Assembly: GCA_963920705.1 (NCBI GenBank)
Contig: CAWUCO010000066.1
Location: 355,501 to 419,500 of the forward strand
Length of the DNA: 64,000 bases
Source of the DNA: Odiellus spinosus
Taxonomy: Eukaryota; Arthropoda; Arachnida; Opiliones; Phalangiidae
Reading direction: 5' to 3'
The notes below the pieces were generated by a model, which did no database searches, was not told the origin of the DNA, and was given only the letters and a program-made list of their open reading frames with translations. Below are positions 12,196 to 26,300 of the stretch, piece after piece. Each line of letters starts with the position of its first letter. The first letter of the stretch is position 1. The position numbers and the translations under genes were made by a program.

Positions 12196-15100
12196 AAAAC
12201 ATCTAATATCAAAAAGCGAATTTTTAAAATCTGAAACTTGACTATTTTGATATTGTATGATTTCTTGAATTGGCCATATTTTTCTTGTTTTTCAACGGAT
12301 TTTTGAAAACTCTTGTTATTTAGACTGTCCATTAATTGCTCTTTCAAATGACTTTCGTTTTGTCTAAATTGCAAAATTGTGACAATTATAAAATTGGTTA
12401 AAATAAAGCAAAAACACTTAAAAATCCAAGATTATTGGATTCAAATGGACACAAAACTTTTGAATTTTAAGCGATTTAGACAAAATTAAGACCACTCGAA
12501 AGAGCAAATATTGGTCTATCTAAAAAACAAGAGTTTTGGAAAATCCGTTGAAAAACATTGAAAATATGGACAATTCAAAAAGCATCTAATATCAAAAAGC
12601 GAATTTTTAAAATCTGAAATTTGACTATTTTGATATTGTATGATTTCTTGAATTGGCCATATTTTTCTTGTTTTTCAACGGATTTTTGAAAACTCTTGTT
12701 ATTTAGACTGTCCATAAATTGCTCTATCGAATGACTTTGGTTTTGTCTAAATTGCAAAATTGTGACAAATATAAAATCGGTTAAAATAAAGCAAAAAAAC
12801 TTAAAAAATCCAAGATTATTGGATTTAAATGGACACAAAACTTTTGATTTTTAAGCAATTTAGACAAAATTAAGACTACTCGAAAGAGCAAATATTGGTC
12901 TATCTGAAAATCAAGAGTTTTGGAAAATCCGTTGAAAAACATTGAAAATATGGACAATTCAAAAAGCATCTAATATCAAAAAGCGAATTTTTAAAATCTG
13001 AAATTTGACTATTTTGATATTGTATGATTTCTTGAATTGGCCATATTTTTCTTGTTTTTCAACGGATTTTTGAAAACTCTTGTTATTTAGACTGTCCATA
13101 AATTGCTCTATCGAATGACTTTGGTTTTGTCTAAATTGCAAAATTGTGACAAATATAAAATTGGTTAAAATAAAGCAAAAAAACTTAAAAAATCCAAGAT
13201 TATTGGATTAAAATGGATACAAAACTTTTGATTTTTAAGCAATTTAGACAAAATTAAGACTACTCGAAAGAGAAAATATTGGTCTATCTGAAAATCAAGA
13301 GTTTTTGAAAATCCGTTGAAAAACATGGAAAATATGGACAATTCAAAAAGCATCTAATATCAAAAAGCGAATTTTTAAAATCTGAAATTTGACTATTTTG
13401 ATATTGTATGATTTCTTGAATTGGCCATATTTTTCTTGTTTTTCAACGGATTTTTGAAAACTCTTGTTATTTAGACTGTCCATTAATTGCTCTTTCGAAG
13501 GACTTTGGTTTTGTCTAAATTGCAAAATTGTGACAAATATAAAATTGGTTAAAATAAAGCAAAAAAACTTAAAAAATCCAAGATTATTGGATTAAAATGG
13601 ACACAAAACTTTTGATTTTTAAGCGATTTAGACAAAATTAAGACTACTCGAAAGAGCAAATATTGGTCTATCTGAAAATCAAGAGTTTTGGAAAATCCGT
13701 TAAAAAACATGGAAAATATGGACAATTCAAAAAGCATCTAATATCAAAAAGCGAATTTTTAAAATCTGAAATTTGACTATTTTGATATTGTATGATTTCT
13801 TGAATTGGCCATATTTTTCTTGTTTTTCAACGGATTTTTGAAAACTCTTATTATTTAGACTGTCCATTAATTGCTTTTTCGAATGACTTTGGTTTTGTCT
13901 AAATTGCAAAATTGTGACAATTATAAAATTGGTTAAAATTAAGCAAAAACGCTTAAAAATCCAAGATTATTGGATTAAAATGGACACAAAACTTTTGATT
14001 TTTAAGCGATTTGGACAAAATTAAGACCACTCGAAAGAGCAAATATTGGTCTATCTAAAAAACAAGAGTTTTGGAAAATCCGTTGAAAAACATGGAAAAT
14101 ATGGACAATTCTAAAAACATCTAATATCAAAAAGCGAATTTTTAAAATCTGAAATTTGACTATTTTGATATTGTATGATTTCTTGAATTGGCCATATTTT
14201 TCTTGTTTTTCAACGGATTTTTGAAAACTCTTATTATTTAGACTGTCCATTAATTGCTTTTTCGAATGACTTTGGTTTTGTCTAAATTGCAAAATTGTCA
14301 CAATTATAAAATTGGTTAAAATTAAGCAAAAACGCTTAAAAATCCAAGATTATTGGATTAAAATGGACACAAAACTTTTGATTTTTAAGCGATTTGGACA
14401 AAATTAAGACCACTCGAAAGAGCAAATATTGGTCTATCTAAAAAACAAGAGTTTTGGAAAATCCGTTGAAAAACAAGAAAAATATGGCCAATTCAAAAAA
14501 CATCTAATATCAAAAAGCGAATTTTTAAAATCTGAAATTTGACTATTTTGATATTGTATGATTTCTTGAATTGGCCATATTTTTCTTGTTTTTCAACGGA
14601 TTTTTGAAAACTCTTGTTATTTAGACTGTCCATTAATTGCTCTTTCAAATGACTTTCGTTTTGTCTAAATTGCAAAATTGTGACAATTATAAAATTGGTT
14701 AAAATAAAGCAAAAACACTTAAAAATCCAAGATTATTGGATTCAAATGGACACAAAACTTTTGAATTTTAAGCGATTTAGACAAAATTAAGACCACTCGA
14801 AAGAGCAAATATTGGTCTATCTAAAAAACAAGAGTTTTGGAAAATCCGTTGAAAAACATTGAAAATATGGACAATTCAAAAAGCATCTAATATCAAAAAG
14901 CGAATTTTTAAAATCTGAAATTTGACTATTTTGATATTGTATGATTTCTTGAATTGGCCATATTTTTCTTGTTTTTCAACGGATTTTTGAAAACTCTTGT
15001 TATTTAGACTGTCCATAAATTGCTCTATCGAATGACTTTGGTTTTGTCTAAATTGCAAAATTGTGACAAATATAAAATTGGTTAAAATAAAGCAAAAAAA

Positions 15101-18100
15101 CTTAAAAAATCCAAGATTATTGGATTAAAATGGACACAAAACTTTTGATTTTTAAGCAATTTAGACAAAATTAAGACTACTCGAAAGAGCAAATATTGGT
15201 CTATCTGAAAATCAAGAGTTTTGGAAAATCCATTGAAAAACATTGAAAATATGGACAATTCAAAAAGCATCTAATATCAAAAAGCGAATTTTTAAAATCT
15301 GAAATTTGACTATTTTGATATTGTATGATTTCTTGAATTGGCCATATTTTTCTTGTTTTTCAACGGATTTTTGAAAACTCTTGTTATTTAGACTGTCCAT
15401 AAATTGCTCTATCGAATGACTTTGGTTTTGTCTAAATTGCAAAATTGTGACAAATATAAAATTGGTTAAAATAAAGCAAAAAAACTTAAAAATCCAAGAT
15501 TATTGGATTAAAATGGACACAAAACTTTTGATTTTTAAGCAATTTAGACAAAATTAAGACTACTCGAAAGAGCAAATATTGGTCTATCTGAAAATCAAGA
15601 GTTTTGGAAAATCCGTTGAAAAACATGGAAAATATGGACAATTCAAAAAGCATCTAATATCAAAAAGCGAATTTTTAAAATCTGAAATTTGACTATTTTG
15701 ATATTGTATGATTTCTTGAATTGGCCATATTTTTCTTGTTTTTCAACGGATTTTTGAAAACTCTTGTTATTTAGACTGTCCATTAATTGCTCTTTCGAAG
15801 GACTTTGGTTTTGTCTAAATTGCAAAATTGTGACAAATATAAAATTGGTTAAAATAAAGCAAAAAAACTTAAAAAATCCAAGATTATTGGATTAAAATGG
15901 ACACAAAACTTTTGATTTTTAAGCGATTTAGACAAAATTAAGACTACTCGAAAGAGCAAATATTGGTCTATCTGAAAATCAAGAGTTTTGGAAAATCCGT
16001 TAAAAAACATGGAAAATATGGACAATTCAAAAAGCATCTAATATCAAAAAGCGAATTTTTAAAATCTGAAATTTGACTATTTTGATATTGTATGATTTCT
16101 TGAATTGGCCATATTTTTCTTGTTTTTCAACGGATTTTTGAAAACTCTTATTATTTAGACTGTCCATTAATTGCTTTTTCGAATGACTTTGGTTTTGTCT
16201 AAATTGCAAAATTGTGACAATTATAAAATTGGTTAAAATTAAGCAAAAACGCTTAAAAATCCAAGATTATTGGATTAAAATGGACACAAAACTTTTGATT
16301 TTTAAGCGATTTGGACAAAATTAAGACCACTCGAAAGAGCAAATATTGGTCTATCTAAAAAACAAGAGTTTTGGAAAATCCGTTGAAAAACATGGAAAAT
16401 ATGGACAATTCTAAAAACATCTAATATCAAAAAGCGAATTTTTAAAATCTGAAATTTGACTATTTTGATATTGTATGATTTCTTGAATTGGCCATATTTT
16501 TCTTGTTTTTCAACGGATTTTTGAAAACTCTTATTATTTAGACTGTCCATTAATTGCTTTTTCGAATGACTTTGGTTTTGTCTAAATTGCAAAATTGTCA
16601 CAATTATAAAATTGGTTAAAATTAAGCAAAAACGCTTAAAAATCCAAGATTATTGGATTAAAATGGACACAAAACTTTTGATTTTTAAGCGATTTGGACA
16701 AAATTAAGACCACTCGAAAGAGCAAATATTGGTCTATCTAAAAAACAAGAGTTTTGGAAAATCCGTTGAAAAACATGGAAAATATGGACAATTCAAAAAA
16801 CATCTAATATCAAAAAGCGAATTTTTAAAATCTGAAATTTGACTATTTTGATATTCTATGATTTCTTGAATTGGCCATATTTTTCTTGTTTTTCAACGGA
16901 TTTTTGAAAACTCTTGTTATTTAGACTGTCCATTAATTGCTCTTTCGAATGACTTTGGTTTGGTCTAAATTGCAAAATTGTGACTAATATAAAATTGGTT
17001 AAAATAAAGCAAAAACACTTAAAAATCCAAGATTATTGGATTAAAATGGACACAAAACTTTTGATATTTAAGCGATTTAGACAAAATTAAGACCACTCGA
17101 AAGAGCAAATATTGGTCTATCTGAAAATCAAGAGTTTTGGAAAATCCGTTGAAAAACATGGAAAATATGGACAATTCAAAAAACATCTAATATCAAAAAG
17201 CGAATTTTGAAAATCTGAAATTTGACTATTTTGATATTGTATGATTTCTTGAATTGGCCATATTTTTCTTGTTTTTCAACGGATTTTTGAAAACTCTTGT
17301 TATTTAGACTGTCCATTAATTGCTCTTTCGAATGACTTTGGTTTTGTCTAAATTGCAAAATTGTGACAAATATAAAATTGGTTAAAATAAAGCAAAAACA
17401 CTTAAAAATCCAAGATTATTGGATTAAAATGGACACAAAACTTTTGATTTTTAAGCGATTTAGACAAAATTAAGACCACTCGAAAGAGCAAATATTGGTC
17501 TATCTAAAAAACAAGAGTTTTGGAAAATCCGTTGAAAAACATGGAAAATATGGACAATTCAAAAAACATCTAATATCAAAAAGCGAATTTTTAAAATCTG
17601 AAATTTGACTATTTTGATATTGTATGATTTCTTGAATTGGCCATATTTTTCTTGTTTTTCAACGGATTTTTGAAAACTCTTATTATTTAGACTGTCCATT
17701 AATTGCTTTTTCGAATGACTTTGGTTTTGTCTAAATTGCAAAATTGTGACAATTATAAAATTGGTTAAAATTAAGCAAAAACGCTTAAAAATCCAAGATT
17801 ATTGGATTAAAATGGACACAAAACTTTTGATTTTTAAGCGATTTAGACAAAATTAAGACCACTCGAAAGAGCAAATATTGGTCTATCTAAAAAACAAGAG
17901 TTTTGGAAAATCCGTTGAAAAACATGGAAAATATGGACAATTCAAAAAACATCTAATATCAAAAAGCGAATTTTGAAAATCTGAAATTTGACAATTTTGA
18001 TATTGTATGATTTCTTGAATTGGCCATATTTTTCTTGTTTTTCAACGGATTTTTGAAAACTCTTGTTATTTAGACTGTCCATTAATTGCTCTTTCGAATG

Positions 18101-20600
18101 ACTTTGGTTTTGTCTAAATTGCAAAATTGTGACAAATATAAAATTGGTTAAAATAAAGCAAAAACACTTAAAAATCAAAGATTATTGGATTAAAATGGAC
18201 ACAAAACTTTTGATTTTTAAGCGATTTAGACAAAATTAAGACCACTCGAAAGAGCAAATATTGGTCTATCTGAAAATCAAGAGTTTTGGAAAATCCGTTG
18301 AAAAACATGGAAAATATGGACAATTCAAAAAACATCTAATATCAAAAAGCGAATTTTGAAAATCTGAAATTTGACTATTTTGATATTGTATGATTTCTTG
18401 AATTGGCCATATTTTTCTTGTTTTTCAACGGATTTTTGAAAACTCTTGTTATTTAGACTGTCCATTAATTGCTCTTTCGAATAACTTTGGTTTTGTCTAA
18501 ATTGCAAAATTGTGACCAATATAAAATTGGTTAAAATTAAGCAAAAACGCTTAAAAATCCAAGATTATTGGATTCAAATGGACACAAAACTTTTGATTTT
18601 TAAGCGATTTAGACAAAATTAAGACCACTCGAAAGAGCAAATATTGGTCTATCTAAAAAACAAGAGTTTTGGAAAATCCGTTGAAAAACATGGAAAATAT
18701 GGTCAATTCAAAAAGCATCTAATATCAAAAAGCGAATTTTTAAAATCTGAAATTTGACTATTTTGATATTGTATGATTTCTTGAATTGGCCATATTTTTC
18801 TTGTTTTTCAACGGATTTTTGAAAACTCTTGTTATTTAGACTGTCCATTAATTGCTCTTTCGAATGACTTTGGTTTAGTCTAAATTGCAAAATTGTGACA
18901 AATATAAAATTGGTTAAAATAAAGCAAAAACGCTTAAAAATCCAAGATTATTGGATTAAAATGGACACAAAACTTTTGATTTTTAAGCGATTTATACAAA
19001 ATTAAGACCACTCGAAAGAGCAAATATTGGTCTATCTAAAAAACAAGAATTTTGAAAAATCCGTTGAAAAACATGTAAAATATGGACAATTCAAAAAGCA
19101 TCTAATATCAAAAAGCGAATTTTTAAAATCTGAAATTTGACTATTTTGATATTGTATGATTTCTTGAATTGGCCATATTTTTCTTGTTTTTCAACGGATT
19201 TTTGAAAACTCTTGTTATTTAGACTGTCCATTAATTGCTCTTTCGAATGACTTTGGTTTAGTCTAAATTGCAAAATTGTGACAAATATAAAATTGGTTAA
19301 AATAAAGCAAAAACGCTTAAAAATCCAAGATTATTGGATTAAAATGGACACAAAACTTTTGATTTTTAAGCGATTTAGACAAAATTAAGACCACTCGAAA
19401 GAGCAAATATTGGTCTATCTGAAAATCAAGAGTTTTGGAAAATCCGTTGAAAAACATGGAAAATATGAACAATTCAAAAAGCATCTATATCAAAAAGCGA
19501 ATTTTGAAAATCTGAAATTTGACTATTTTGATATTCTATGATTTCTTGAATTGGCCATATTTTTCTTGTTTTTCAACGGATTTTTGAAAACTCTTATTAT
19601 TTAGACTGTCCATTAATTGCTCTTTCGAATGACTTTTGTTTTGTCTAAATTGCAAAATTGTGACAAATATAAAATTGGTTAAAATTAAGCAAAAACGCTT
19701 AAAAATCCAAGATTATAGGATTCAGATGGACACAAAACTTTTGATTTTTAAGCGATTTAGACAAAATTAAGACCACTCGAAAGAGCAAATATTGGTCTAT
19801 CTGAAAATCAAGAGTTTTGGAAAATCCGTTGAAAAACATGGAAAATATGGACAATTCAAAAAACATCTAATATCAAAAAGCGAATTTTGAAAATCTGAAA
19901 TTTGACTATTTTGATATTGTATGATTTCTTGAATTGGCCATATTTTTCTTGTTTTTCAACGGATTTTTGAAAACTCTTGTTATTTAGACTGTACATTAAT
20001 TGCTCTTTCGAATGACTTTGGTTTTGTCTAAATTGCAAAATTGTGACAAATATAAAATTGGTTAAAATAAAGCAAAAACGCTTAAAAATCCAAGATTATT
20101 GGATTCAAATGGACACAAAACTTTTGATTTTTAAGCGATTTAGACAAAATTAAGACCACTCGAAAGAGCAAATATTGGTCTATCTGAAAATCAAGAGTTT
20201 TGGAAAATCCGTTGAAAAACTTGGAAAATATGGACAATTCAAAAAACATCTAATATCAAAAAGCGAATTTTTAAAATCTGAAATTTGACTATTTTGATAT
20301 TGTATGATTTCTTGAATTGGCCATATTTTTCTTGTTTTTCAACGGATTTTTGAAAACTCTTGTTATTTAGACTGTCCATTAATTGCTCTTTCGAATGACT
20401 TTCGTTTTGTCTAAATTGCAAAATTGTGACAAATATAAAATTGGTTAAAATAAAGCAAAAACACTTAAAAATCCAAGATTATTGGATTCAAATGGACACA
20501 AAACTTTTGATTTTTAAGCGATTTAGACAAAATTAAGACCACTCAAAAGAGCAAATATTGGTCTATCTAAAAAACAAGAGTTTTGGAAAATCCGTTGAAA
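12190..20600 (-). repeat. Satellite array block 2, minus orientation (~22 monomers)
   Basis: The same ~383-bp monomer reads on the opposite strand. Every copy shows ATATCAAAAAGCGAATTTT, the reverse complement of the s2/A boundary. Many copies carry GTATGATTT rather than CTATGATTT, so the 60-codon minus-strand frame over A' stays open; it starts with TTG, not ATG. The left half of the block is organised as a 2301-bp 6-mer duplication, and the right half as single monomers with mixed variants. No gene or unrelated insertion is seen. Confidence 0.97.
14458..14475. other. Tandem-duplication joint at an 18-bp inter-arm identity
   Basis: To the left the sequence is reverse-complement arm A (GAGTTTTGG). 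To the right it is arm A' (AGAAAAATATGGCC). The joint lies in AAAATCCGTTGAAAAACA, which is identical in both arms. The same right-hand sequence occurs at the orientation switch 2301 bp upstream, so the tandem copy was joined by exchange between reverse A and direct A'. At the end of the second copy (about 16760) the normal ACATGGAAAATATGGAC is present instead. Confidence 0.85.
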
Positions 20601-20604
20601 AACA
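20587..20604. other. Orientation switch 2, minus to plus, inside arm homology
   Basis: Reverse-complement arm A (AAAAAACAAGAGTTTTGG) passes through the shared 18-mer AAAATCCGTTGAAAAACA directly into arm A' (AGAAAAATATGGCC), followed by s2 and a plus arm A. The arm stays full length and only its parentage changes. This is the same 18-bp window used at the duplication joint at 14458-14475. Confidence 0.92.
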
Positions 20605-23300
20605 AGAAAAATATGGCCAATTCAAGAAATCATACAATATCAAAATAATCAAATTTCAGATTTTAAAAATTCGCTTTTTGATATTAGATGTTTTTTGAAT
20701 TGTCCATATTTTCCATGTTTTTCAACGGATTTTCCAAAACTCTTGATTTTCAGATAGACCAATATTTGCTCTTTCGAGTGGTCTTAATTTTGTCTAAATC
20801 GCTTAAAAATCAAAAGTTTTGTGTCCATTTGAATCCAATAATCTTGGATTTTTAAGAGTTTTTGCTTTATTTTAACCAATTTTATATTTGTCACAATTTT
20901 GCAATTTAGACAAAACCAAAGTCATTCGAAAGAGCAATTAATGGACAGTCTAAATAACAAGAGTTTTCAAAAATCCGTTGAAAAACAAGAAAAATATGGC
21001 CAATTCAAGAAATCATACAATATCAAAATAGTCAAATTTCAGATTTTAAAAATTCGCTTTTTGATATTCGATGCTTTTTGAATTGTCCATATTTTCCATG
21101 TTTTTCAACGGATTTTCCAAAACTCTTTTTTTTTAGATAGACCAATATTTGCTCTTTCGAGTGGTCTCAATTTTGTCTAAATCGCTTAAAAATCAAAAGT
21201 TTTGTGTCCATTTGTATCCAATAAACTTGGATTTTTAAGTGTTTTTGCTTTATTTTAACCAATTTTATATTTGTCACAATTTTGCAATTTAGACAAAACC
21301 AAAGTCATTCGAAAGAGCAATTAATGGACAGTCTAAATAACAAGAATTTTCAAAAATCCGTTGAAAAACAAGAAAAATATGGCCAATTCAAGAAACCATA
21401 CAATATCAAAATAGTCAAATTTCAGATTTTAAAAATTCGCTTTTTGATATTAGATGTTTTTTGAATTGGCTATATTTTCCATGTTTTTCAACGGATTTTC
21501 CAAAACTCTTGTTTTTTAGATAGACCAATATTTGCTCTTTCGAGTAGTCTTAATTTTGTCTAAATCGCTTAAAAATCAAAAGTTTTGTGTCCATTTGAAT
21601 CCAATAATCTTGGATTTTTAAGTGTTTTTGCTTTATTTTAACCAATTTTATATTTGTCACAATTTTGCAATTTAGACAAAACCAAAGTCATTCGAAAGAG
21701 CAATTAATGGACAGTCTAAATAATAAGAGTTTTCAAAAATCCGTTGAAAAACAAGAAAAATATGGCCAATTCAAGAAATCATAGAATATCAAAATAGTCA
21801 AATTTCAGATTTTCAAAATTCGCTTTTTGATATTAGATGCTTTTTGAATTGTCCATATTTTCCATGTTTTTCAACGGATTTTCCAAAACTCTGGTTTTTT
21901 AGATAGACCAATATTTGCTCTTTCGAGTGGTCTTAATTTTGTCTAAATCGCTTAAAAATCAAAAGTTTTGTGTCCATTTGAATCCAATAATCTTGGATTT
22001 TTAAGCATTTTTGCTTAATTTTAACCAATTTTATATTGGTCACAATTTTGCAATTTAGACAAAACCAAAGTCATTCGAAAGAGCAATTAATGAACAGTCT
22101 AAATAATAAGAATTTTTTAAAAATCCGTTGAAAAACAAGAAAAATATGGCCAATTCAAGAAACCATACACTATCAAAATAGTCAAATTTCAGATTTTCAA
22201 AATTCGCTTTTTGATATTAGATGTTTTTTGAATTGTCCATATTTTCCATGTTTTTCAATGGATTTTCCAAAACTCTTGTTTTTTAGATAGACCAATATTT
22301 GCTCTTTCGAGTGGTCTTAATTTTGTCTAAATCGCTTAAAAATCAAAAGTTTTGTGTCCATTTGAATCCAATAATCTTGGATTTTTAAGCATTTTTGCTT
22401 AATTTTAACCAATTTTATATTGGTCACAATTTTGAAATTTAGACAAAACCAAAGTCATTCGAAAGAGCAATTAATGAACAGTCTAAATAATAAGAATTTT
22501 TTAAAAATCCGTTGAAAAACAAGAAAAATATGGCCAATTCAAGAAACCATACAATATCAAAATAGTCAAATTTCAGATTTTAAAAATTCGCTTTTTGATA
22601 TTAGATGTTTTTTGAATTGGCTATATTTTCCATGTTTTTCAACGGATTTTCCAAAACTCTTGTTTTTTAGATAGACCAATATTTGCTCTTTCGAGTAGTC
22701 TTAATTTTGTCTAAATCGCTTAAAAATCAAAAGTTTTGTGTCCATTTGAATCCAATAATCTTGGATTTTTAAGTGTTTTTGCTTTATTTTAACCAATTTT
22801 ATATTTGTCACAATTTTGCAATTTAGACAAAACCAAAGTCATTCGAAAGAGCAATTAATGGACAGTCTAAATAATAAGAGATTTCAAAAATCCGTTGAAA
22901 AACAAGAAAAATATGGCCAATTCAAGAAATCATAGAATATCAAAATTGTCAAATTTCAGATTTTCAAAATTCGCTTTTTGATATTAGATGCTTTTTGAAT
23001 TATCCATATTTTCCATGTTTTTCAACGAATTTTCCAAAACTCTTGTTTTTTAGATAGACCAATATTTCCTCTTTCGAGTGGTCTTAATTTTGTCTAAATC
23101 GCTTAAAAATCAAAAGTTTTGTGTCCATTTTAATATAATAATCTTGGATTTTTAAGCGTTTTTGCTTAATTTTAACCAATTTTATATTTGTCACAATTTT
23201 GCAATTTAGACAAAACCAAAGTCATTCGAAAGAGCAATTAATGGACAGTCTAAATAATAAGAGTTTTCAAAAATCCGTTGAAAAACAAGAAAAATATGGC

Positions 23301-23330
23301 CAATTCAAAAAACATCTAATATCAAAATAG
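23301..23330 (+). repeat. Arm A-type patch inside arm A' (conversion tract)
   Basis: A plus A' arm normally reads CAATTCAAGAAATCATAGAA. Here it reads CAATTCAAAAAACATCTAAT and then returns to A' sequence with ATCAAAATAGTC. The central ~10-15 bases are those of the reverse complement of arm A. Identical patches lie at about 24833-24862 and 27131-27160, four and six monomers apart, so they probably derive from one event spread by block duplication. The patch edges coincide with the windows used at orientation switches 1/3 and 4/6. Confidence 0.75.
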
Positions 23331-26300
23331 TCAAATTTCAGATTTTCAAAATTCGCTTTTTGATATTAGATGCTTTTTGAATTGTCCATATTTTTCATGT
23401 TTTTCAACGGATTTTCCAAAACTCTTGTTTTTTAGATAGACCAATATTTGCTCTTTCGAGTGGTCTTAATTTTGTCTAAATCGTTTAAAAATCAAAAGTT
23501 TTGTGTCCATTTTAATCCAATAATCTTGGATTTTTAAGCGTTTTTGCTTAATTTTAACCAATTTTATATTTGTCACAATTTTGCAATTTAGACACAACCA
23601 AAGTCATTCGAAAGAGCAATTAATGGACAGTCTAAATAATAAGAGTTTTCAAAAATCCGTTGAAAAACAAGAAAAATATGGCCAATTCAAGAAATCATAG
23701 AATATCAAAATAGTCAAATTTCAGATTTTCAAAATTCGCTTTTTGATATTAGATGCTTTTTGAATTGTCCATATTTTCCATGTTTTTCAACGGATTTTCC
23801 AAAATTCTTGATATTCAGATAGACCAATATTTGCTCTTTCGAGTGGTCTTAATTTTGTCTAAATCGCTTAAAAATCAAAAGTTTTGTGTCCATTTGAATC
23901 CAATAATCTTGGATTTTTAAGCGTTTTTGCTTAATTTTAACCAATTTTATATTGGTCACAATTTTGCAATTTAGACAAAACCAAAGTCATTCGAAAGAGC
24001 AATTAATGAACAGTCTAAATAATAAGAATTTTTTAAAAATCCGTTGAAAAACAAGAAAAATATGGCCAATTCAAGAAACCATACAATATCAAAATAGTCA
24101 AATTTCAGATTTTAAAAATTCGCTTTTTGATATTAAATGTTTTTTGAATTGGCTATATTTTCCATGTTTTTCAACGGATTTTCCAAAACTCTTGTTTTTT
24201 AGATAGACCAATATTTGCTCTTTCGAGTAGTCTTAATTTTGTCTAAATCGCTTAAAAATCAAAAGTTTTGTGTCCATTTGAATCCAATAATCTTGGATTT
24301 TTAAGTGTTTTTGCTTTATTTTAACCAATTTTATATTTGTCACAATTTTGCAATTTAGACAAAACCAAAGTCATTCGAAAGAGCAATTAATGGACAGTCT
24401 AAATAATAAGAGTTTTCAAAAATCCGTTGAAAAACAAGAAAAATATGGCCAATTCAAGAAATCATAGAATATCAAAATTGTCAAATTTCAGATTTTCAAA
24501 ATTCGCTTTTTGATATTAGATGCTTTTTGAATTATCCATATTTTCCATGTTTTTCAACGAATTTTCCAAAACTCTTGTTTTTTAGATAGACCAATATTTC
24601 CTCTTTCGAGTGGTCTTAATTTTGTCTAAATCGCTTAAAAATCAAAAGTTTTGTGTCCATTTTAATATAATAATCTTGGATTTTTAAGCGTTTTTGCTTA
24701 ATTTTAACCAATTTTATATTTGTCACAATTTTGCAATTTAGACAAAACCAAAGTCATTCGAAAGAGCAATTAATGGACAGTCTAAATAATAAGAGTTTTC
24801 AAAAATCCGTTGAAAAACAAGAAAAATATGGCCAATTCAAAAAACATCTAATATCAAAATAGTCAAATTTCAGATTTTAAAAATTCGCTTTTTGATATTA
24901 AATGTTTTTTGAATTGGCTATATTTTCCATGTTTTTCAACGGATTTTCCAAAACTCTTGTTTTTTAGATAGACCAATATTTGCTCTTTCGAGTAGTCTTA
25001 ATTTTGTCTAAATCGCTTAAAAATCAAAAGTTTTGTGTCCATTTGAATCCAATAATCTTGGATTTTTAAGTGTTTTTGCTTTATTTTAACCAATTTTATA
25101 TTTGTCACAATTTTGCAATTTAGACAAAACCAAAGTCATTCGAAAGAGCAATTAATGGACAGTCTAAATAATAAGAGTTTTCAAAAATCCGTTGAAAAAC
25201 AAGAAAAATATGGCCAATTCAAGAAATCATAGAATATCAAAATTGTCAAATTTCAGATTTTCAAAATTCGCTTTTTGATATTAGATGCTTTTTGAATTAT
25301 CCATATTTTCCATGTTTTTCAACGAATTTTCCAAAACTCTTGTTTTTTAGATAGACCAATATTTCCTCTTTCGAGTGGTCTTAATTTTGTCTAAATCGCT
25401 TAAAAATCAAAAGTTTTGTGTCCATTTTAATATAATAATCTTGGATTTTTAAGCGTTTTTGCTTAATTTTAACCAATTTTATATTTGTCACAATTTTGCA
25501 ATTTAGACAAAACCAAAGTCATTCGAAAGAGCAATTAATGGACAGTCTAAATAATAAGAGTTTTCAAAAATCCGTTGAAAAACAAGAAAAATATGGCCAA
25601 TTCAAGAAATCATAGAATATCAAAATAGTCAAATTTCAGATTTTCAAAATTCGCTTTTTGATATTAGATGCTTTTTGAATTGTCCATATTTTCCATGTTT
25701 TTCAACGGATTTTCCAAAACTCTGGTTTTTTAGATAGACCAATATTTGCTCTTTCGAGTGGTCTTAATTTTGTCTAAATCGCTTAAAAATCAAAAGTTTT
25801 GTGTCCATTTGAATCCAATAATCTTGGATTTTTAAGCGTTTTTGCTTAATTTTAACCAATTTTATATTGGTCACAATTTTGCAATTTAGACAAAACCAAA
25901 GTCATACGAAAGAGCAATTAATGAACAGTCTAAATAATAAGAATTTTTTAAAAATCCGTTGAAAAACAAGAAAAATATGGCCAATTCAAGAAACCATACA
26001 CTATCAAAATAGTCAAATTTCAGATTTTCAAAATTCGCTTTTTGATATTAGATGTTTTTTGAATTGTCCATATTTTCCATGTTTTTCAATGGATTTTCCA
26101 AAACTCTTGTTTTTTAGATAGACCAATATTTGCTCTTTCGAGTGGTCTTAATTTTGTCTAAATCGCTTAAAAATCAAAAGTTTTGTGTCCATTTGAATCC
26201 AATAATCTTGGATTTTTAAGCGTTTTTGCTTAATTTTAACCAATTTTATATTGGTCACAATTTTGCAATTTAGACAAAACCAAAGTCATTCGAAAGAGCA

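Larger units (their letters stand above)
12175..16775 (-). repeat. Higher-order repeat, 6-mer (2301 bp, two tandem copies)
   Basis: Successive monomers at about 12192, 12575, 12959, 13343 and 13727 are matched by copies 2300-2301 bp to the right, with the same private variants. Examples are GAATTTTAAGCG near 12461 and 14762, AACATTGAAAATATGG near 12554 and 14855, and GCGATTTGGACAAAA near 14008 and 16309. Only a few single-base differences separate the copies, for example AAATCGG against AAATTGG in the second monomer. The second copy begins with a piece of plus-oriented A' arm (14476-14490) taken from the orientation switch at 12190. Confidence 0.88.
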
